Part shown: piece after piece, positions 8,205 to 17,195 of the stretch
Numbering within the stretch: position 1 is the stretch's first letter
How the letters are laid out: each line of letters begins with the position of its first letter
Source of the DNA: Rhizobium jaguaris
GTDB lineage: Bacteria; Pseudomonadota; Alphaproteobacteria; Rhizobiales; Rhizobiaceae
Assembly: GCF_003627755.1 (NCBI RefSeq)
Contig: NZ_CP032695.1
Location: forward strand, 2,520,927 to 2,584,926
Reading direction: 5' to 3'
Length of the DNA stretch: 64,000 nt
Position numbers and translations under genes: made by a program
Notes under the pieces: model-generated
Databases searched by the model: none
The model's input: only the letters and a program-made list of their open reading frames with translations
What the model was told of the DNA's origin: nothing

Positions 8205-8918
8205 TCAACCGGCATTGGTACGCGCGTCGCGGCGTGCCGCGCGCAGACGGGTTTGAAGCCGTTCGTTGGAACAGCCATCCATGCCACTGCTTCCGGGGCC
8301 GAAATTCACGGCTGTCTCTTCCCATTCCGCGTCAAGCGCGGCGAGATCGCCAAAGGGTGCTTCGGCCATTTCCTGTCCGTCAGAGGCCTCGAGAGATACG
8401 CCTGCCATGACACGGATCGCGGTCAGAACTGCTGCGTATGGAGAATTCCGGTGTGCCAGGCGTTCTTCAAGCGCTCCAAGGATATGCACGGTCTCGCCGA
8501 GGAGATGCAGCGCCTCATCCCGTGGCCTGGTCGACAGATATTCGAGGAACAGCGGTAGGTAATCCGGCAGTTCGTTGGCGGAAAGTTCCAACCCGCCCTT
8601 CTCATAAAGCGAGGCGAGATCGACCATGGCCTGGCCGCGATCGCGGCTTTCGCCGTGCACATGCTCGAAGAGGTGCAGTGAAAGGCGCCGCGTTCTGTCG
8701 AAAAGCTCGACATAACGCTCCTGCAACTCGAAAAGATCGAGCGAGGCAAGATCGTCGAGGAGCGGCCGAAGTGCCTTCGCGGCAGAGGCCGGCACGAGCC
8801 CCTCCGAGGTGATTACCTTCTCGATCTCCGCCACGGCGCTGCAAAGCTCTTCCGTCGGATAGGTCAGGAGCGCGGACAGCGCCCGGAAAGTGAGATTTTC
8901 CTGTCTCTCGGGCATCAT
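8205..8918 (-). CDS. narJ: Nitrate reductase molybdenum cofactor assembly chaperone NarJ
   Basis: 237 residues from ATG 8918, which overlaps the narH stop (ATGATG around 8913-8918; the second ATG at 8915 is an alternative). The protein is all-helical and carries the TorD/NarJ-family features 'LSALLTYPTEEL' near the N-terminus, 'ELQERYVELFDRTRRLSLHLFEHVHGE' in the middle, cited here as the segment YVELFDRTRRLSLHLFEH, and 'ELPDYLPLFLEYLS'. NarJ binds the NarG N-terminus and permits cofactor insertion before the NarGH complex docks on NarI. It is not part of the final enzyme. Confidence 0.96.
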   Translation of the reverse strand: MMPERQENLTFRALSALLTYPTEELCSAVAEIEKVITSEGLVPASAAKALRPLLDDLASLDLFELQERYVELFDRTRRLSLHLFEHVHGESRDRGQAMVDLASLYEKGGLELSANELPDYLPLFLEYLSTRPRDEALHLLGETVHILGALEERLAHRNSPYAAVLTAIRVMAGVSLEASDGQEMAEAPFGDLAALDAEWEETAVNFGPGSSGMDGCSNERLQTRLRAARRDARTNAG

Positions 8919-10441
8919 GCGATCTCCATCGGGTTTGAGGCTTTCTTCGGCTGCTTCCCGCCGAAGAGATTGGTCTCGCTCTCTCCGCCGGAGCAGCCAT
9001 TGCCGAACGAGAAACCGCAGGAGCCGCGAAGATCGTAGGCGTCTTCGCTCCATTCGCGGTGCGCGGTCGGAATGACAAAGCGATCCTCGTAGTTCGCAAT
9101 CGCCATGATCCGGTACATGTCCTCGATGTCGGCGCCGGTCAGTCCGACCTTTTCGGCAATGCGCTCATCGATACGACCGTCGATGGACTTGGCGCGCATG
9201 TAACCCCGCATGGCGAGCATGCGCTCAAGCGCCAGCGCGACCGGATCCTCATTGCCTGCAGTCAGCAGATTAGCAAGGTATTGCAGCGGGATACGCAGGG
9301 AGCGGACATCCGGCATGTCGCCGTCCAGTCCCATCCTGCCGGCGGCTGCGGCCGACTGGATCGGCGAAAGCGGCGGCACGTACCAGACCATCGGCAGGGT
9401 GCGGTATTCCGGGTGCAGCGGAAACGCGACCTTCCAATCCATCGCCATCTTCCAGATCGGCGACGTGAGGGCCGCCTCGATCCAGGCTTCCGGCACGCCG
9501 TCGGCGCGGGCCTGTGCGATCACTTTCGGATCCTTTGGATCGAGGAAGAGATCGAGCTGCGCCTGATAGAGGTCTTTCTCATCGGGCACACTTGCCGCCG
9601 CCTCGATACGGTCGGCGTCATAGAGCAGGACGCCGAGATAACGGATGCGCCCGACGCAAGTCTCGGAGCAGACGGTCGGCTGGCCGGCCTCGATACGAGG
9701 ATAGCAGAAGATGCATTTCTCCGATTTGCCGGACGACCAATTGTAATAGATCTTCTTGTAGGGGCAGCCGGAGACGCACATGCGCCAGCCGCGGCACTTG
9801 TCCTGGTCGATCAGAACGATGCCGTCCTCCTCGCGCTTGTAGATGGCACCGGATGGGCAGACGGCGGCGCAGGCCGGATTGAGGCAGTGCTCGCACAGCC
9901 GCGGCAGATACATCATGAAGGTGTTTTCGAACTGGCCGTAGATTTCCTTCTCGATGCCTTCGAAATTGACGTCCTTCGAGCGTTTTTCGAATTCGCCGCC
10001 GAGAATCTCCTCCCAGTTCGGACCCCATTCGATCTTCTCCATGCGTTCACCGGACACCAACGATCGAGGCCGGGCGGTCGGGAAGGCTTTCGACTCCTTC
10101 GCCGTGTGCAGATGCTCGTAGTCGAAGGTAAAGGGCTCGTAATAATCGTCGATTTCCGGGAGATCCGGATTGGCGAAGATATTGGCCAGGATGCGCCACT
10201 TCGCGCCGATCTTCGGCTCGATTTTGCCGTTCCGCTTGCGCCGCCAGCCGCCGTTCCATTTGGTCTGGTTCTCCCATTCGCGGGGATAGCCGACGCCGGG
10301 CTTCGTCTCGACATTGTTGAACCAGGCATATTCGACGCCTTCGCGGTTGGTCCACACGTTCTTGCAAGTGACGGAACAGGTGTGACAGCCGATGCATTTG
10401 TCGAGGTTCAACACCATTGCGATCTGGGCACGAATCTTCAT
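8915..10441 (-). CDS. narH: Respiratory nitrate reductase beta subunit (iron-sulfur)
   Basis: 508 residues, usual NarH length. The first ferredoxin-type cluster motif is C16-x2-C19-x2-C22-x3-C26. Around residue 180-260 come CEHCLNPACAAVCP, CRGWRMCVSGCP and CIFCYPRIEAGQPTVC. In the CRGWRMC motif tryptophan replaces a cysteine, the hallmark of the NarH [3Fe-4S] cluster; the other motifs give three [4Fe-4S] clusters. The subunit wires electrons from NarI to NarG. Start ATG at 10441 overlaps the narG stop (ATGA). Confidence 0.98.
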   Translation of the reverse strand: MKIRAQIAMVLNLDKCIGCHTCSVTCKNVWTNREGVEYAWFNNVETKPGVGYPREWENQTKWNGGWRRKRNGKIEPKIGAKWRILANIFANPDLPEIDDYYEPFTFDYEHLHTAKESKAFPTARPRSLVSGERMEKIEWGPNWEEILGGEFEKRSKDVNFEGIEKEIYGQFENTFMMYLPRLCEHCLNPACAAVCPSGAIYKREEDGIVLIDQDKCRGWRMCVSGCPYKKIYYNWSSGKSEKCIFCYPRIEAGQPTVCSETCVGRIRYLGVLLYDADRIEAAASVPDEKDLYQAQLDLFLDPKDPKVIAQARADGVPEAWIEAALTSPIWKMAMDWKVAFPLHPEYRTLPMVWYVPPLSPIQSAAAAGRMGLDGDMPDVRSLRIPLQYLANLLTAGNEDPVALALERMLAMRGYMRAKSIDGRIDERIAEKVGLTGADIEDMYRIMAIANYEDRFVIPTAHREWSEDAYDLRGSCGFSFGNGCSGGESETNLFGGKQPKKASNPMEIA

Positions 10442-13400
10442 TCTGCGGCCTCCTTCGGCGCATTGGTTGAGAGCGGCTCCTCAAGCCAATCGATCTTGGA
10501 CATCTTGCGGACGACGATGAACTCGTCGCGGTTGGAGCCCACCGTTCCGTAATAGTTGAAACCGTAGGCGAGCTGGGCGTAGCCGCCGATCATGTGCGTG
10601 GGCTTCAGGACCGTGCGCGTCACCGAATTATGGATGCCGCCGCGGTTGCCTGTCATCTCGGAGCCCGGAGTGTTTATGATCTTTTCCTGGGCATGGTACA
10701 TCAGCATCATCCCCTGCTTGATGCGCTGGGACACCACGGCTCGGGCGGTCAACGCGCCATTGGCGTTGAAAACTTCCACCCAGTCGTTGTCGACGATACC
10801 AGCCGACTTGGCATCCACTTCGGATATCCAGACGACCGGGCCGCCGCGGTTCAGCGTCAACATCAGCAGGTTGTCCGTATAGGTGGAATGGATGCCCCAT
10901 TTCTGGTGCGGCGTCAGGAAATTGAGAACGATCTCCTTGTTGCCATTCGGGCGCCGATCCTTGACAACGGCAATCGTCTTCAGGTCGACCGGTGGTTTCC
11001 AGGTGACGAACCCCTCGCCGAAGGCGCGCATCCAGAGATGATCCTGGTAAAGCTGCTGACGGCCGGTGAGTGTACGCCAGGGGATCAGTTCATGGACATT
11101 CGTATAGCCGGCGTTGTAGCAGACCTTCTCGCTCTCGATGCCCGACCAAGTGGGCGAAGAGATGATCTTGCGCGGCTGCGCCTGGATGTCGCGATAACGG
11201 ATTTTCTCGTCTTCTTTCGGCACGGCAAGATGGGCGTGTTCTCGACCTGTCGCCTTCGAGAGGGCATCCCAGGCCTTCACCGCCACTTCACCATTGGTTT
11301 CTGGCGCGAGCATCAGGATGACTTCGGCCGCATCGATGTCGGTTTCTATCTTCGGAAGGCCTTTTGCAGCGCCATGCTCACGCACGCCGTTGAGCGCTCC
11401 CAGTGCCTGGACCTCATGCTCGGTCTTCCAGCTGATGCCCTTGCCGCCGTTGCCGACAGAGGTCATGAGCGGCCCGAGCGCCGTGAACCGGGCATGGATA
11501 TTGGGATAGTCGCGCTCGATGACAGCGACCGATGGCATGGTGCGGCCGGCAATCGGCTCGATCTCGCCGCGCTTCCAGTCCTTCACGTCGAAAGCCTGTG
11601 CCATTTCGCCAGGGCTGTCGTGCTGGATCGGCGTCAGGACGACATCCTGCTCGACGCCGAGGACCTCCGGTGCGACACGCGAGAAGGCCTTTGCGATGCC
11701 CTTGTATATTTCCCAGTCGGAGCGGGCTTCCCAGGCCGGATCCACAGCGGCAGACAGCGGATGGATGAAGGGATGCATGTCTGAGGTGTTGAGGTCGTTT
11801 TTCTCGTACCAGGTGGCGGTCGGGAGCACGATGTCGGAATAGACGCAGGTGGTCGACATGCGGAAGTCGAGCGTGACCAGCAGATCGAGCTTGCCGCGCG
11901 GCGCCTCGTCGTGCCAGACGACCTCCTTGTTGCGCACTGCGCCTTCCTCGCCGAGATCCTTGCCCATCACGCCGTTCTCGGTGCCCAGCAGGTGCTTCAG
12001 GAAATACTCGTGCCCCTTGCCCGAAGAGCCGAGCAGGTTGGAACGCCAGACAAACATGTTGCGCGGCCAGTTGGCCGGATCGTCCGGATCGTGGCAGGCA
12101 AGCTCAAGCTCGCCGGATTTTAGCCCTTTCGCCACATAGTCTTTTGGTTCGAGGCCCGCCTCCTTCGCCTTTTTGGCGATCGAAAGCGAATTTACTTTCA
12201 ACTGCGGCGCGGACGGCAGCCAACCCATGCGTTCGGCGCGAACGTTGTAGTCGATGAAGCTCTGGTTCCAGTCCCCTTCCGGAGCCGTCGGGGACAGAAT
12301 TTCGGAGGCCGTCAGCGTCTCGTAACGCCACTGATCCGTATGTGCATAGAAGAAGGAGGTCGAGTTCATGTGACGTGGCGGACGTGCCCAATCGAGCGCG
12401 AAGGCGAGCGGCGTCCAGCCGGTCTGCGGTCTCAGCTTCTCCTGACCGACATAGTGGGACCAACCGCCGCCCGATTGACCGATCGCCCCGCAGAAGACGA
12501 GGAGGTTGATCACGCCACGATAGTTCATGTCCATGTTGTACCAATGGTTCATGCCCGCACCGATGATGATCATCGACCGGCCATTGGTCTTTTCGGCATT
12601 GGTGGCAAACTCGCGCGCGACGGTGATGATCGCGTCACGCTTGACGCCGGTAATACGTTCCGCCCAGGCGGGTGTGAAGGGTACGTCCGCATCATAGTCG
12701 CGGGCGACATTCGCACCGCCGAAGCCGCGATCGAGGCCATAGTTTGCCATCATGAGGTCGTAGACGGTGGCAACCTTGACCGGCTTGCCATTAGCGTCCT
12801 TGAGCGTGCGCACGGGGACATTGCGAGTCAGGATTTCGCCATGCTCCGTCGCAACGAAATGCTCGGTTGCACGGCCGCCGAAATAAGGAAAATCCACCTG
12901 TTCTATCGTCGCGGCATCCTCGCCCGCGAGTGATAGCTTGAGACGTATATCGCGCCCGCGCCCGTCCTTTTGTTCGAGATTCCATTTGGCCTGCTCGCCC
13001 CAGCGATAACCGACGGAGCCGAGGGGAGCGACCAGTTCGCCGGTCTTTTCGTCGATCGCGACCGCCTTCCAATCCGGATTGTTGGTCTCGCCCAGCCCTC
13101 CCTCGAGCTCGGAGGCGCGCAACTGGCGTTCAGGAACCAGCCTGCCATTTTGTTCGGCAAGCCGCACCAGGAATGGCATATCGGTGTAGCGACGGGTATA
13201 ATCGTCGAAATAGGGAACCGTGCGGTCGAGATAATATTCCCGCAGAATGACATGGCCCATGGCGAGCGCCAGCGCAGCGTCCGTCCCCTGCTTGGGATTG
13301 AGCCAGATGTCGGCGAATTTCGTTGCCTCGGCATAGTCGGGGCTGACGACGGCGCTCTTGGTGCCCTTGTAGCGGACCTCCGTATAGAAATGCGCATCCG

Positions 13401-14184
13401 GCGTGCGTGTCTGCGGCACGTTGGAACCCCAGAGGATGAGGAAGCCGGCATTGTACCAGTCGGCGCTCTCCGGCACGTCCGTCTGCTCGCCCCAGGTCTG
13501 GGGGCTTGCCGGTGGCAGGTCGCAGTACCAGTCGTAGAACGACATGCACACGCCGCCGAGCAGCGAGAGATAGCGCGAACCTGCCGCATAGGAGACCATC
13601 GACATGGCCGGGATCGGCGAGAAGCCGATGATGCGGTCAGGGCCATGCGCCTTGATCGTATAGGCGTTGGCCGCTGCGATGATCTCGTTCACCTCATCCC
13701 ATGTGGCGCGCACGAAGCCGCCATGGCCGCGAATGGAGATATAGGACTTGCGCTTTTCCGCATCCTCGACGATCGACGCCCAGGCGGCGACCGGCGACAT
13801 GGACGCCCTCGCCTTGCGCCAGAGCTTCAACAGCCGCCCGCGGATCATCGGATATTTCACGCGTGCGCCGGAATAGAGATACCAGCTGTAGGAGGCGCCG
13901 CGCGAACAGCCGCGCGGTTCATGGTTCGGCAGATCAGGCCGGGTGCGCGGATAGTCCGTCTGCTGGGTCTCCCAGGTGACGATGCCTCCCTTGACGTAGA
14001 TCTTCCACGAACAGGAGCCCGTGCAGTTTACCCCATGGGTCGAGCGGACGATCTTGTCGTGCTGCCAGCGCTTGCGGTAGCCATCCTCCCACGAGCGATC
14101 TTCGCTGGTGACGATGCCATGACCGTTTGAGAATTGATCGACATTCTTCCGAAAGAAGGTCAGCCGGTCGAGGAAATGGGACAT
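10438..14184 (-). CDS. narG: Respiratory nitrate reductase alpha subunit (Mo-bisMGD)
   Basis: 1248 residues, standard length for membrane-bound NarG. The N-terminal [4Fe-4S] site is H50-x3-C54-x3-C58-x34-C93, with histidine as first ligand as expected for NarG. The 'PPASPQTWGEQTDVPESADW' region near residue 205-225 holds the molybdenum-ligating aspartate in ESADW. It lacks a twin-arginine export signal, consistent with the cytoplasm-facing enzyme. It reduces nitrate to nitrite with quinol electrons via NarI and NarH. An AGGAG ribosome site lies six bases before the ATG. It starts 15 bases after narK. Confidence 0.98.
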   Translation of the reverse strand: MSHFLDRLTFFRKNVDQFSNGHGIVTSEDRSWEDGYRKRWQHDKIVRSTHGVNCTGSCSWKIYVKGGIVTWETQQTDYPRTRPDLPNHEPRGCSRGASYSWYLYSGARVKYPMIRGRLLKLWRKARASMSPVAAWASIVEDAEKRKSYISIRGHGGFVRATWDEVNEIIAAANAYTIKAHGPDRIIGFSPIPAMSMVSYAAGSRYLSLLGGVCMSFYDWYCDLPPASPQTWGEQTDVPESADWYNAGFLILWGSNVPQTRTPDAHFYTEVRYKGTKSAVVSPDYAEATKFADIWLNPKQGTDAALALAMGHVILREYYLDRTVPYFDDYTRRYTDMPFLVRLAEQNGRLVPERQLRASELEGGLGETNNPDWKAVAIDEKTGELVAPLGSVGYRWGEQAKWNLEQKDGRGRDIRLKLSLAGEDAATIEQVDFPYFGGRATEHFVATEHGEILTRNVPVRTLKDANGKPVKVATVYDLMMANYGLDRGFGGANVARDYDADVPFTPAWAERITGVKRDAIITVAREFATNAEKTNGRSMIIIGAGMNHWYNMDMNYRGVINLLVFCGAIGQSGGGWSHYVGQEKLRPQTGWTPLAFALDWARPPRHMNSTSFFYAHTDQWRYETLTASEILSPTAPEGDWNQSFIDYNVRAERMGWLPSAPQLKVNSLSIAKKAKEAGLEPKDYVAKGLKSGELELACHDPDDPANWPRNMFVWRSNLLGSSGKGHEYFLKHLLGTENGVMGKDLGEEGAVRNKEVVWHDEAPRGKLDLLVTLDFRMSTTCVYSDIVLPTATWYEKNDLNTSDMHPFIHPLSAAVDPAWEARSDWEIYKGIAKAFSRVAPEVLGVEQDVVLTPIQHDSPGEMAQAFDVKDWKRGEIEPIAGRTMPSVAVIERDYPNIHARFTALGPLMTSVGNGGKGISWKTEHEVQALGALNGVREHGAAKGLPKIETDIDAAEVILMLAPETNGEVAVKAWDALSKATGREHAHLAVPKEDEKIRYRDIQAQPRKIISSPTWSGIESEKVCYNAGYTNVHELIPWRTLTGRQQLYQDHLWMRAFGEGFVTWKPPVDLKTIAVVKDRRPNGNKEIVLNFLTPHQKWGIHSTYTDNLLMLTLNRGGPVVWISEVDAKSAGIVDNDWVEVFNANGALTARAVVSQRIKQGMMLMYHAQEKIINTPGSEMTGNRGGIHNSVTRTVLKPTHMIGGYAQLAYGFNYYGTVGSNRDEFIVVRKMSKIDWLEEPLSTNAPKEAAE

Positions 14185-14199
14185 GTATTTCTCCTGGTC

Positions 14200-16956
14200 T
14201 TATTCGGCAGCGGCCGCTTTGCCAGCGGTGTTGCGCTTGCCGCGCTCGATGTCGTGAAGCAGGCCGCCCTTGCGGGTATAGGCAACCCAGGTGAGAACAA
14301 GGCAGCTCACATAGAAGATGAGGAAAGCCCAGAGGGCGGCTTCGGCCCCACCGGTGAACTTGATCGAGAGGCCGTAGCCCATCGGGATGAAAAAGGCGCC
14401 AAAGGCAGCGATTGCCGAAGTGAAGCCAGTAATCGCCGCCGATTCCTTCTCTGCCTGCAGGCGACGGGCCTCAGGAGCGGCATCGGGCATCAGCCGGATC
14501 ATTTCTCTTCCCATGATTGCCGGGATCATCTGGAAGGTCGACGCGTTGCCCACACCTGTCGCGAAGAAGAGCACGAGGAAGGAGATGAAGAAGCCCCAGA
14601 AGGCGCCCGGTTGGTCTTTCGTCGCAATGAACCAGAGGACACCGCCGGCGCCGACCATCATCAGAACGAAAACCCAGAAGGTGACGCGTGCGCCGCCGTA
14701 GCGATCGGCGAGCCAGCCCGTTGCGGAGCGGGAGAGTGCCCCAACGAGCGGGCCAAGGAAGGCGAATTGAAGCGCGTGGATATCGGGAAACAGGGTTTTG
14801 GTAAGCAGCGGGAAGCCGGCCGAATAACCGATGAAAGAGCCAAAGGTCCCAGTATAGAGCCAGCACATGATCCAGTTGTGCCGGCGCTGGAAGATGACCG
14901 CCTGCTCGGCGAAGGAAGCCTTGGCCGAAGCGATGTCGTTCATCCCGAACCAGGAGGCGAAAGCCGAGATCGCGATGAAGGGGACGAAGAAGAAGCCGGC
15001 ATTCTGTAGCCAGAGCGGTGCTTCGCCGGCCGGTCCTTTCGTCATGACCGGATCGCCACCGAACCAGCCGAAGATGCCGGCGGTGATGACGAGCGGGACG
15101 ACGAACTGGACCACACTCACGCCGAGATTGCCGAGACCGGCATTGAGGGCCAGTGCATTGCCCTTTTCCGACCTCGGAAAGAAGAAGGAAATATTGGACA
15201 TCGACGAGGCGAAGTTACCACCGCCGAAACCGCAAAGCAGGGCAAGAAGAAGGAAGACGATATAGGGCGTATCCGGGTGCTGCACCGCATAGCCGATGCC
15301 GAGCGCGGGGATGATCAGCGACCAGGTGGTCAGCGTGGTCCACAGGCGTCCGCCGAAAATCGGCACCATGAAGGAGTAGAATATCCGGAAGGTTGCGCCG
15401 GAGATACCTGGCAGGGCGGCGAGCCAGAAGAGCTGATCCGTCGTAAAGGTGAAGCCGACGAGCGGCAGCTTTGCCACCACCACCGACCAGACCTGCCAAA
15501 TGGCAAAGGAAAGGAGCAGCGCCGGGATCGAAAGCCACAGATTGCGGCGTGCGATGCGGCGGCCTTTGGTTGCCCAGAAGGATGGATCCTCCGGACGCCA
15601 GTCCGTCAGCACGGTCTCGTCAGCGGAGATGACCTTCTCGGGCTGAGGCATGCCCTGCATTTCCGGGAAGGGAGGCAGCTCCTCGAGCGCCTTTCCTGTA
15701 ACGCCGCGCTCCATTTGGCGAATGGCGAAGTGCATCCACAAAAGAGCAACCGAGACCAGAAGGAAGAGCGCCATGAAGCAGCTCGTCCACAAGCCGGTGA
15801 GATCGAGCAGAACACCGAAGAGGATCGGCAGCACGAAGCCGCCAAGGCCGCCGATCATGCCGACCAGTCCTCCGACGGCGCCGACATGATTCGGATAGTA
15901 GACAGGGATGTGCTTGTACACGGCAGCTTTTCCGAGTGCCATGAAGAAGCCGAGGATGAAGACCGTCACTGTGAAGCCGACAAGACCCATCTCGATGTGG
16001 AAGGTAATCGGACCAGCCACGGTGCGGACGGCATAGTCGGCCGGCGGATAGGCGAGGATGAAGGTCGCGATGACGGAGACGAGGAAGGTCCAATAAAGCA
16101 CGCGTCGCGCGCCATAGACATCGGACAGATGGCCACCATAGGCGCGGAAAAGGCTGGCAGGAATGGAGAAGCAAGCGGCGATCACGCCGGCAGTGCGGAT
16201 GTCCAGCCCATAGACACCGACAAGATATTGCGGCAGCCAGAGCGCTAACGCAACGAACGCACCAAAGACGAAGAAATAATACAGCGAGAAACGCCAAACC
16301 TGAATGTTCTTCAAAGGTTCGAGTTCCAACCAGGCACTTTGAGGCTTGACCCCTGTTCTGCGGCGTTCGACCAGAACCGGATCATCCTTGGTGGTGAACC
16401 AGAAGATGACCGCCATGACGACGAGTGCCGCAGCCCATATCTCGGCCACGGCCTGCCAGCCCCAGGCAACGAGTACCAGCGGCGCAAGCAATTTCGTCAC
16501 CGCGGACCCGACATTGCCGGCGCCGAAGATGCCGAGCGCAACGCCTTGCCTCTCCGGAGGGAACCATCGCGACACGTAAGCAACGCCGACGGCAAACGAG
16601 CCACCGGCGATACCGACGCCGAGCGCCGCCAGAAGCATCTGCGGATAGGTATGCGCATAGGTCAGGATGAAGGTCGCCGCGGCCGCGGCAAGCATGGTTG
16701 CCACGAACACCACGCGACCTCCGTAGCGGTCAGTCCAGATGCCAAGCAAGACGCGGATCAGAGACCCCATGAGGATCGGTGTCCCGACCAGAAGTCCGAA
16801 TTCGGTTTCGGTAAGACCGAGTTCCTCCCGGATTCGAATGCCGATAATGGCAAAGATGGTCCAAGCGGCAAAACATACGGTGAAGGCGACAGTGCTCGCG
16901 CCAAGGGCCGTACGTTGATCTCTGCTGTCGAACTTCTGGATAGCAGGCATGGGCAT
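14200..16956 (-). CDS. narK: NarK1-NarK2 fused nitrate/nitrite transporter
   Basis: 918 residues, twice the size of one MFS transporter. The first half (to about residue 440) has the NarK1-type nitrate signature 'GIAGGSFAVGVAYVSRWFP'; the second half (from about 470) has the NarK2-type signature 'GGGNFASSMSNISFFFP'. About 24 membrane segments are expected. NarK1-type proteins bring nitrate in with protons, while NarK2-type proteins exchange nitrate for nitrite; the same fusion is known from Paracoccus. The linker around 440-470 is hydrophilic and contains FPEMQGMPQPEKV. The start may be ATG 16956 or ATG 16950, the latter better spaced from GGAA. A perfect FNR box lies 72 bases upstream. Confidence 0.96.
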   Translation of the reverse strand: MPMPAIQKFDSRDQRTALGASTVAFTVCFAAWTIFAIIGIRIREELGLTETEFGLLVGTPILMGSLIRVLLGIWTDRYGGRVVFVATMLAAAAATFILTYAHTYPQMLLAALGVGIAGGSFAVGVAYVSRWFPPERQGVALGIFGAGNVGSAVTKLLAPLVLVAWGWQAVAEIWAAALVVMAVIFWFTTKDDPVLVERRRTGVKPQSAWLELEPLKNIQVWRFSLYYFFVFGAFVALALWLPQYLVGVYGLDIRTAGVIAACFSIPASLFRAYGGHLSDVYGARRVLYWTFLVSVIATFILAYPPADYAVRTVAGPITFHIEMGLVGFTVTVFILGFFMALGKAAVYKHIPVYYPNHVGAVGGLVGMIGGLGGFVLPILFGVLLDLTGLWTSCFMALFLLVSVALLWMHFAIRQMERGVTGKALEELPPFPEMQGMPQPEKVISADETVLTDWRPEDPSFWATKGRRIARRNLWLSIPALLLSFAIWQVWSVVVAKLPLVGFTFTTDQLFWLAALPGISGATFRIFYSFMVPIFGGRLWTTLTTWSLIIPALGIGYAVQHPDTPYIVFLLLALLCGFGGGNFASSMSNISFFFPRSEKGNALALNAGLGNLGVSVVQFVVPLVITAGIFGWFGGDPVMTKGPAGEAPLWLQNAGFFFVPFIAISAFASWFGMNDIASAKASFAEQAVIFQRRHNWIMCWLYTGTFGSFIGYSAGFPLLTKTLFPDIHALQFAFLGPLVGALSRSATGWLADRYGGARVTFWVFVLMMVGAGGVLWFIATKDQPGAFWGFFISFLVLFFATGVGNASTFQMIPAIMGREMIRLMPDAAPEARRLQAEKESAAITGFTSAIAAFGAFFIPMGYGLSIKFTGGAEAALWAFLIFYVSCLVLTWVAYTRKGGLLHDIERGKRNTAGKAAAAE

Positions 16957-16997
16957 ATTCCGTTCGTGACGATGAATGATCTTTCTTCAGTCCCGAG

Positions 16998-17041
16998 AAA
17001 AAATAGCGATTAAAACACTGAGGCACTTTGATTTGGATCAA
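16998..17041 (-). promoter_or_regulatory. FNR-type promoter of the nar operon
   Basis: TTGATTTGGATCAA at 17028-17041 is a perfect FNR box (TTGAT-N4-ATCAA). If it is centred at -41.5, as in class II FNR promoters, transcription would begin near 16993 on the minus strand, and the hexamer at 17000-17005 reads TATTTT, a fair -10 element. That gives a leader of about 37 bases before narK. The site and the -10 are seen directly; the start point is inferred from the usual spacing. Confidence 0.85.
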
Positions 17042-17139
17042 ACACAACCAAAAGCACAAATAACGCTCAAGTTAATCGTGAGCGGCCCAAAGAAGTTGTT
17101 TAATATAGGCTTATTGATTGACTATTTTATACTTGTCGC

Positions 17140-17153
17140 TTGATAAATATCAA
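17140..17153 (+). promoter_or_regulatory. FNR box upstream of the Crp/Fnr regulator gene
   Basis: TTGATAAATATCAA is a second perfect FNR box, 43 bases before the ATG at 17196. A class II start (+41.5 from its centre) would fall at about 17188, only eight bases before the ATG and inside the ribosome site region, so it more likely serves autoregulation or repression, or the start site is spaced differently. The two boxes are 112 bases apart centre to centre. Confidence 0.8.
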
Positions 17154-17195
17154 TCACGCACTATAAGCAGACAGGCCGCCCAAAGGAGACACGCG

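Noticed and set aside
9059-10552. Plus-strand open frame of 497 codons opposite narH
   Set aside because: It lies wholly across narH, whose cysteine clusters are unmistakable; high GC content produces such shadow frames.
17111-17124. TTGATTGACTATTT as a third FNR box
   Set aside because: Only the left half site matches; the right half is not ATCAA.
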